From: Pseudorasbora parva
Lineage: Eukaryota; Chordata; Actinopteri; Cypriniformes; Gobionidae
Assembly: GCF_024679245.1 (NCBI RefSeq)
Contig: NC_090187.1
Coordinates: 25,706,495 to 25,770,494, forward strand
DNA length: 64,000 bases
Direction of reading: 5' to 3'
Below, piece by piece: positions 56,444 to 64,000 of the stretch; within the stretch, counting starts at the first letter, position 1; each line of letters opens with the position of its first letter. Below the pieces are notes generated by a model. That model was not told where the DNA came from. It made no database searches and saw only the letters and a program-made list of their open reading frames with translations. The position numbers and the translations under genes were made by a program.

Positions 56444-57444
56444 CTTTGCATCAATACAAGTCTTGATCAATGCAAATTCCCATTGTGAACTCGTGTTTAC
56501 ATTTGAAAGAGTTTCTACATTTGTTTCTGGGTATTTAAGGAAATGTTGCAAAGAGCTCAGGGCTTGACACTTTAAACCGGTCAGCCCGTAATGTTGGATG
56601 TCTCAAGATAGCCAGCATTATGTAGTTTTCAGAAGTCAGGTATATATTTCATTCTTTACTTCAGACTATTTGATGTTATATATGGATTACCTTTGAATTG
56701 ACTATGTAATTGGCTTTATACATTTACCTGACTGTAAATAAATTGTTACACTTTGATTGATTCTGACTTGTTCTGGAATTATTCAGGTTGGGTATAATTT
56801 CAACAAAGGGTTAAACGGAATAATTAAATGTGTAGTTAAACTATTAAATATGAATGACCAAATAACCAATTGGCATTCTAACCCAAATTCTAAATTATAA
56901 TTAAATGGAGTCAGATAACGAGGAATTGGAAATAAAATCCTTTATGCCCCGCTGAAAAGACCGAACGCGCAGCGACCTTCACCCGCCGATCGTTAGCCTC
57001 CATTGGGACGATTTGGGCGGCCTTACAGTATTTTGATTTAATCAAAAATAAGACCACATTATGATGATAATCAAACAATTTTAATTAAAAAATGTACCTG
57101 CAAGCAGCAATTAATGGGGCCAAGCTCAAAAAAGGCACAATAAGTTAAGCAAGCATGGCTGAGAGCATCAGACCAACTACAACAATGAGTAATTAAAGAC
57201 ATTTTTGTATGATTTTAGTCCAGTTAAATATCTACTTTTAGGCATAAAATCGCTTTTGATTTAATTTCTTATGGCATTTGACCAATAGTTTTACTAAATT
57301 GAGGTGTGGTCAGTGTGAGGTAACAATTAAACATACAAAGTGTGGTGTGAATATGCCCAAGCTTTGCAGAGATACAGTGTCCGAATCGGTGACAATTCAT
57401 CAGTGCATTAAATGAGAATGTGTGGTCTATCAAAAAGCATTTAA

Positions 57445-59276
57445 AGGAACACCTCACTTTTTTTTTGAAAATAGGCTCATTTTCCATGTCCCTTAGAGTT
57501 AAACAGTTGAGTTTTACCATTTTTGAATCCATTCAGCCGATCTCTGTACCTGGCGGTAGCACTTTTAGCATAGATCATTGAATCATATAGGTCCATTAGC
57601 ATCAGTGATCAAAAAAATGACCAAAGACTTTCAATATTTTTCCTATTTAAAACTTGACTCTTCTATAGTTACATCATGTACTAAGACCAACGAAAAATGA
57701 AAAGTTTCTATTTTTTTAGACCGTTATATCTAGGAACTACTTTCTCATTCCGGCGTGGGAACTTTGCAGCCGTCATGGGGGCAGCGGCGCAATGATATTA
57801 CACAGCGCCTAATAGGCAAACTTCTGTCAACATGCTCAGAGAGCGTGCATTGTAACCATGGAGACGTTTGTGAGAGATGATTCAGAAGATATTTACTTGG
57901 TGCAGATCCCGAACCGTATCTATTTGAACAGGAATAACAGTTACACTGAAGACAAGCTTTTGAAATGTGAAAGAGAAAGTCTGGCTGAACAGACTGAGGC
58001 AGAAGGGACGAGGAGAGCAGATTCAAACTGGTGAGTCAGAGAAGAGTCAATATTCAAGGAAAAATGGTCTGACATGGATTCGGTCTGCCGACCTTTTGAT
58101 TTTGACTAACGTAATATGTGAATGAAATATGCTAAGACTGCTTATTATGAAGACAGAGAGAGTGCACGCTCCGTTGTTTCTCTCTGCCACTCAGTTAACA
58201 TGTGCCCAGTCATCTCAATCATAAATCACAAAAAACTGATAAAATAAGGCTTTGATGGGACAAACATTTTTTTTGGTGGCCGCCAAATAATTTTCAATGC
58301 ATGAGACGCCTCGGCACAGAACGTAACATCACTAACGTAGTATTTTGTACCATAGAAACTGTAGATAAACAATACCGGCAATTAAACATTCTATTAATCA
58401 AACTATACACTACCTCACCAGAATGCTAAAAATAAAACTACTTACATTATATACTGTATAAACCAAATGGCCGCGCAAAACCACCACATTTAGTGATTTC
58501 GTTCACAGGTTAGCTAAAGACAACAGCAGTGCTTTTAAATCTGGTCGTTCAAGCTAAACAAATAATAATATTGTTATACTTACAGCCAAGTGGGTGATAC
58601 ACTTGGCCCTGTCTAGCCATATCCTTTAGATGCCGTACCGTGGTAACACTATCCATGTTTTCCAAATAGTCATCTGGTCCCATTTGAGCAAACACGCAGT
58701 TTCTTGTTTGAATTCTTTCATGATTCTTTCATTACTTGATTTTCGTTGGTATTCTGTGAAACATGATGGTAGTAGTATACACCTTCGACTCACTATCACA
58801 GTTCTTTAGGACACACAGAACCATATGGTTAATCGCACAGTAAATCCACTACATAATTTGCAGGTTGCAACGACACAAACTTAGTGCAACGACACAAACT
58901 TAGTGCTGGTCGTATTGAAAGTTACCTATCTGAGGACTACTTTCAGGCGCTGCGTAATATCATCGCGCCACTGCACCCATGGGTACGACCGCAAAGTTCC
59001 ATTATTCTTACGCAGGAATGAGAAAAAAGGTCCAATCTATATCGGTATATAAATCGAAACTTTTAATTTTCCATTGGTCTTAGTACACAATACAACTACA
59101 GATTAGTCAAGTTTTAATTAGGAAAAATATTATCTTTGAAAAAATAAAGTCTTTGGTCATTTTTGAGAGCGATGCTAATGGACCTATATGATTCAATGAT
59201 GTATGCTAAGCAATGCTAAAAGTGCTACTGCCAGAGATCGGCTGAATGGATTCAAAACCGGCAAAAACCGGTTCCT
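57445..59276. mobile_element. TTAA-flanked element with long inverted arms and an exon-like ORF
   Basis: TTAA at 57441-57444 and 59277-59280 flanks arms of roughly 280 bp (GCCGATCTCTGTACCTGGCG on the left, CTGCCAGAGATCGGC on the right; AGGTCCATTAGCATC and GATGCTAATGGACCT). The interior of about 1.2 kb holds a short ORF with a splice donor and a doubled CAACGACACAAACTTAGTG at 58868-58905. Confidence 0.7.
57858..58034 (+). CDS. Exon-like 58-codon ORF inside a transposon, unknown product
   Basis: The start ATG has context AACCATGG, close to a Kozak consensus. The frame runs METFVRDDSEDIYLVQIPNR to a TGA at 58032. Just before the stop, AACTG is followed by GTGAGT, a good donor, so the reading frame may originally have spliced onward. 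The composition is acidic and I recognise no domain. Position inside an inverted-repeat element suggests a remnant of a transposon-encoded protein's first exon. A host gene is unlikely. Confidence 0.35.
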   Translation: METFVRDDSEDIYLVQIPNRIYLNRNNSYTEDKLLKCERESLAEQTEAEGTRRADSNW

Positions 59277-59304
59277 TTAATAACTGTATGCTGGCATGGT
59301 TTTA

Positions 59305-59716
59305 CAGGAAGTGCATGTAAGATTGTGGCCAAAACTGGTACTGCAATCACTTTCAAATGACTGTAGAGCAATGTATCCCCTCTCCCCTTCCCCCCTTGAC
59401 TCGAGGTTGCCAGATCGGCTGCAGAATCCAGCAGGAACATTTTGTAGATCTACAGCTATGGTAACTAGAGCAGAGCTGGCAACCCGGATGCCGAAACACT
59501 ACTGACTTTGTGATTGGTCGATAGTTGGAGGGTGGAGCTTCAGGGCAAAACATCAACATCAGTTGAGGGTGCAACAACATTTAAATGACAATATCCTGGC
59601 CGGACTACTGTTGACAGTGATATAAGTATTTGAAATTAACATGATTTCTTAATGTCTAGTGACATATCAGGGCCATTTTATGATTAATTGAAATACATTT
59701 CTTACACACAGTTCCT
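59305..59716. mobile_element. Nonautonomous element adjoining 57445-59276
   Basis: GGAAGTGCATGTAAGATTG on the left pairs imperfectly with CATTTCTTACACACAGTTCC on the right, followed by TTAA at 59717-59720. The left TTAA is mutated or lost. No known ORF. Confidence 0.5.
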
Positions 59717-60074
59717 TTAAGATGATCTGATTTGATTTTGGTGAAGATGAATTTGGCCCAAAAGTCTGGGAGGAATGGAAAATCAAAATGGCAGACAGGA
59801 TGTTTGACTAATTATGGCATAATTGGTATTAATGTTCTATTAATAATACATTATTTGAATAATTGGTCAAAAAAATTATCTTTTACATCTGATTCTGTTG
59901 CATAGAACTAAAATAATAGAACAATATACGGATATTTAATAGTAAAATTTTAGTGTGCTAATTTAAATAAAAGTATGAATATTTTATATTATTGGCTTGT
60001 ATTCTTTTAATTCCAGTATCATTCAAATTAAGTCTAATATTACTACAATTATACAAAAAAGCCCATTTAAAATA

Positions 60075-60110
60075 ATAAATAAATAAATAAATAAATAAAT
60101 AAATATATAT
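60075..60110 (+). repeat. (AAAT)n then (TA)n
   Basis: A short tetranucleotide run of about seven units. Confidence 0.9.
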
Positions 60111-60404
60111 ATTTAAAAAACTGTTTTGGGTTTCGGCTATGCATCCAATTTTCTGTTTCAGCCCTGCATTTTCATTTTGGAATTATAATTTTTGACCACA
60201 AGATGTCATTTTCTCAAAACTTTTTGCGTACCTTCAGGGCATGGTGCCGACGCTTCGTAATAATACGCGAATGCGATTGTAAAATACAGCATTTTATGAT
60301 ATTTAATGGCCAAAATACCTAATATGGGAAAATTGGATATAATGTGACTCTTTATGCTCCACTAAATCAAAACACTGCTAAGGAGTTGTAAAAGTAAAAA
60401 TAGC

Positions 60405-60460
60405 TATTTTTTTATATTGTAAAAAGCGCTATATAAATGAAAGTGACTTGATTTGACGTA
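60405..60460 (+). repeat. LINE 3'-end fragment
   Basis: AAAAGCGCTATATAAATGAA followed by GTGACTTGATTTGA matches the usual 3' terminus of fish L2/Rex-type LINEs. No coding part precedes it. Confidence 0.5.
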
Positions 60461-61787
60461 ATATCTCATGTCCAGTAGGTGGCGCTGTGCCAAAACGCTG
60501 CAAGCACACTAAGACCTTTATTATGTGCTAACCAGAGGCGGACAGTAGTGGAGTATTTTTACTTTCTACTCAAGTAAATTGAATTGGTGTAATCCCATCC
60601 AATAAGGATGAATTCTACTCATCAGTACAATTAAACTAGCTTAAGTTCAAATAAATCAGTTCAACTGTGTGGAAATAGGTGTCATAATTTAATTAGTTTA
60701 GACCAACAAGCTATTTTTTTTAGTGTAATCTCAGGTTATGCTTGTGATAATATACCAAGATTCATCTCAATATTCTTTGAGAACAGATTGGTTTATCAAA
60801 AAGATCTGAATAACTTTTTGCCATCAAGGTCTTAAGATGACGAAAGCCAATTTAGGTAAAAATCTGACAAACCAACTAAATTACTAACTGACCAATATTA
60901 AATGCCCTTTTAGTCCAAAATAAATGACAATACTGAACATTTAAATTGCATTAAAGTTGTGAAACGGCTTCTTGAATGGGATTGAATATGTTGGGCGAGA
61001 TCAGTGTGTTAAGTGAGATCTATGTGAATGCAAATTGGAGTAAACTTGCATGTAAAAATCCTAGAAAAAGCCTACTAGCTGGCGTCATGCAGTCCCTCAA
61101 GTCCCATTACCGGTACGTGTGTGTGTTTGAGAGTGCTTTGACCTGCGCTTCGGCATTTATCAAAAAGCCATTTCCAAACGGAAACACTTAAAGAAAGCAA
61201 TAAGCTGAAAACATGACTCTATAAAAGCCTCTGTGATTCTCTGAGCCACTGAAATATCAGATGACTTGTGCTCACTTCAGTCACGTCAGAATCAAAGGAG
61301 TCTTTTATAGAGATGCTTGTGTCATTACGAGCGTCCTCGTAAATGTCATCATCTTCATCTGTGCGAAGTTATCTGAAAGATAACTTAAATATAAGTAAAA
61401 CTTTCTCTCTCTTACACAGACACAAAACGCTACAGTGATAACATCTGATCAGCAGACTGGCAGTCAGAACTTGCTGGGAGAGCCGCCAAATGATCAGAGA
61501 GATTTGATATTCAGCGCAAGGCTTTACGGCTGAATGTCCGTCAGGTTAATGAAAGGGAAATGCCTGAAGTGTTCTACTGCAACACACACGACACACACTC
61601 AACAGAATAATGTCTCTCTTTTTCGAATTTCATTTAAGAGTGCTTTATAGGTATATTACGAAAGCAAAATAGTTTAGCCCAACAGAACCTATTTGAACTT
61701 TTGATTTAATGATTGTAAGTTCTGACTCTAAAATGTGATTGAATGAGCTGCTTTCAAAGATATTAACTCAACTGAATTCTATATTAA

Positions 61788-63347
61788 AGGGGTCATGAAC
61801 TGTGTTGCTTTGTTTAATGATGTTTACTGGGGTGCACTTACAATGTTAGACTTAATTTTACATAAAAATTGTCATTATTTAGAAATAAAAGGCATTTTTC
61901 CTACCCTGATTTAGCCCTTTGGTTTCAAGGGGCGTGTCTGCTGTGAGACTTCAGTGTAAACGCCCACTGCTGTGATTGGCTAACGTCATTCCATTTCAAA
62001 TAGTATTGCTCTCTCTTTTAGCTCATTTTTACTATTACAGCTCTCATGGTTAACTAATTGTAAAAGTGTCGCCTTACATTTAGATCTATGGCATTATATT
62101 TGCATTATATTAAGATCTTCCCATGAAAGGTTGCAGAGATTAACATTTTAGGCAATCATGCATATGTTGAACGAATGAAAGCAGTGATCTTGTCATTACA
62201 ACTCTTTTCTGTACACCAATGATTAATTGAATAAAACCATAGACTGTAAAAAAACATGGGCGTAGTGTCTGTGACATCAGCTATAGGCTTCTGAAGAGCA
62301 GTTTTAAAGCAAAGTAGAGACCATTGCCATCTTGGCAGCGTGTCATCACACATCACGCCCGGATAACAGAAAATGGGCAAAGAGGCAGGACGTGGCGAAG
62401 CTGAGGGGACGCAATGACTAACAGACAGTGGATATCCCCCTGTCAATCAAAGTGGCCACGCCCTTAATTATGCAGAACTTTAAAGCTTTATATAACGTAA
62501 ATTAATGAGTTATAAAAAAATCACCCCCATCACAGTTGTCATGAAGGGCAAAATTAGCTGTACAGACCAAAACCACAATTTGTATTAGGCTGTAAACATG
62601 CTTTTTTCTGCTGTTGGGCATTTTAACATGGAGTTCAACGAAATTCTGCTCCCTTCTGGAGCCTGTCCCTAGTGGCCAGTCAAATTGCAGTTTAAGTTAC
62701 TTCTGTATTGGCTTCAACAGAAACTGGGGAAGGTTGCCACTTGAATAAAACGAGTCGCTGATAAACTTCCTGTTTGATTAACAGCTGCAGCGTGCGCTGC
62801 TCCAATGATTGCAAAGGGAGCTTTCTTTGATCGCTTTCTTTATAGAACTGGATCACCATTTAATAACGGTTATTTTCATGAAACAAAGCAAGTTGACGTT
62901 TAGTCACTGGTTTGATTTACTGACACACAAACAAAGAAAATATGACTGTATGTGAATCATTACATTTTAGATTAGGCATTAGAATGAACACAGTTACTAA
63001 CATGTTGCATTACTGTCGAGCCCATGCACTGTAATCCTCAAAGGCATGTTTACTACTTGGTAGCTCGATCTGGTTTAACACTAGGCCTATGTTTCATGCG
63101 CAAATTGGTGGGCGGGGCTAAACAGGAAGTTGATCTCCTTTTGCAGAGGCGGTGTTCCACCACCTGCTGACGTCACAGCCTTCTGAGATGGAGCGTTGGC
63201 CTGGTGTCTATAAAAGCATTTCTTTGACTAACAAGGAAGTTTTCAGCTACAAAACGTACAGGGTATTCCTATATCATGATGAACTTTTATATATCATAGG
63301 CTGAATGAAAAATTGATATCTCAATGACCCCTCATGTCATGACCCCT
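61788..63347. mobile_element. TTAA-flanked element, same family as 36839-38026, with nested repeat
   Basis: TTAA at 61784-61787 and 63348-63351 flanks tips AGGGGTCATGAACTG and GTCATGACCCCT. The right subterminal part (63170-63320) is the reverse complement of 36870-36985. A second dispersed repeat, starting ACCATAGACTGTAAAAAAAC near 62237, lies inside up to about 62730. No THAP-like ORF was found in this copy. Confidence 0.65.
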
Positions 63348-64000
63348 TTAAAGAAATAAATTCTGCCATTATTTACTCATGACACTTCCTCTCTGCTTTT
63401 TGAAAATATAACAATTTGTTTTTTTGTTTTTTTGTGAGTGGGGACCAAGGGTTTAAAAAATACATATTTATAATTTTCCACAGGAAATAAATAAAGTCAT
63501 ACAGGTTTGGAATAGCATGTGGGTGAGTAAATGAAAATTTCCATTCAATTAGCATGTTAATATTTTGTTCAAAATGAATCAGTTCTCATCAATAATCTTT
63601 CTTCCAAAATGAAAACAACACAATAGATGGTGTCTTACAGATACATTGTTATGTTTTTTGAAAAAATAGCCAAGTGATTAAAATTGGTTCAGAGACAAAA
63701 GAATAATTACGTCAGACAGAGAGATAGAGAGACAAATAGAGCCATTCAGGTTTGAATACTATCTCAGATCACATCTTTTTTTTTTTACAAATGCAAAGCT
63801 GCACGGAGTCTCTATGCTGTTCCTTTATCTCAGTTAAGTGTTCTTGGCCATATCTTTTCCATAGGTTATAATCTTTTCAGTGATTATTATATCCAGCGCC
63901 GCATGCTACTACAATTTGTTTGTGGATGATTGACTGTTATAATATTTGCATGTTACACCCCCAATCCTGAGGACAGAGAGTCTAAACACACTTCCTCACA

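Overview
The window looks like teleost fish nuclear DNA, most likely cyprinid. It has AT-rich introns, long (CA)n, (GA)n and (TATC)n arrays, and tRNA-derived SINEs with the tail common in cyprinids. It also holds Tc1, hAT, LINE and DIRS-like fragments and many short inverted-repeat elements flanked by TTAA. The species assignment is inferred from repeat style.

The only cellular gene I can support is an internal part of a SHANK-family postsynaptic scaffold gene on the minus strand, best matched to shank3. Five exons were read directly with GT-AG borders: 48634-48747, 15975-16050, 8811-8893, 5490-5614 and 5177-5312. Their phases join without a break. They encode the C-terminal half of the SH3 domain, the SH3-PDZ linker and the complete PDZ domain. 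The N-terminal exons (ankyrin repeats, first half of SH3) lie beyond 64000. The proline-rich and SAM exons lie below position 1. Introns inside the window are 32583, 7081, 3196 and 177 bp.

The rest is intron, much of it made of mobile-element remains. 1-5120 holds an inverted-repeat element split by a 426-bp solo LTR, a foldback element split by another insertion, and an element with an internal minisatellite. 5620-18300 holds two opposite copies of one TTAA element, long microsatellites and a decayed reverse-transcriptase fragment. 18300-26860 is mostly unique intron. 26869-31040 holds a large inverted-repeat element and a DIRS-like ORF1 remnant split by a LINE. 33000-38030 holds nested elements, including a hAT with a perfect 8-bp target duplication and an element carrying a degenerate THAP-like ORF. 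39200-45300 holds a short inverted-repeat element, a SINE, a broken Tc1 transposase and an element with 173-bp inverted arms. 47700-64000 holds the SH3 exon with unusual flanks, further inverted-repeat elements and a second complete hAT.

I see no bacterial-type system, no RNA gene and no convincing second host gene. The notable content is structural. Several insertion events can be proven because filled and unfilled copies sit in the same window. One SHANK exon is squeezed between a microsatellite that serves as its polypyrimidine tract and a transposon end.
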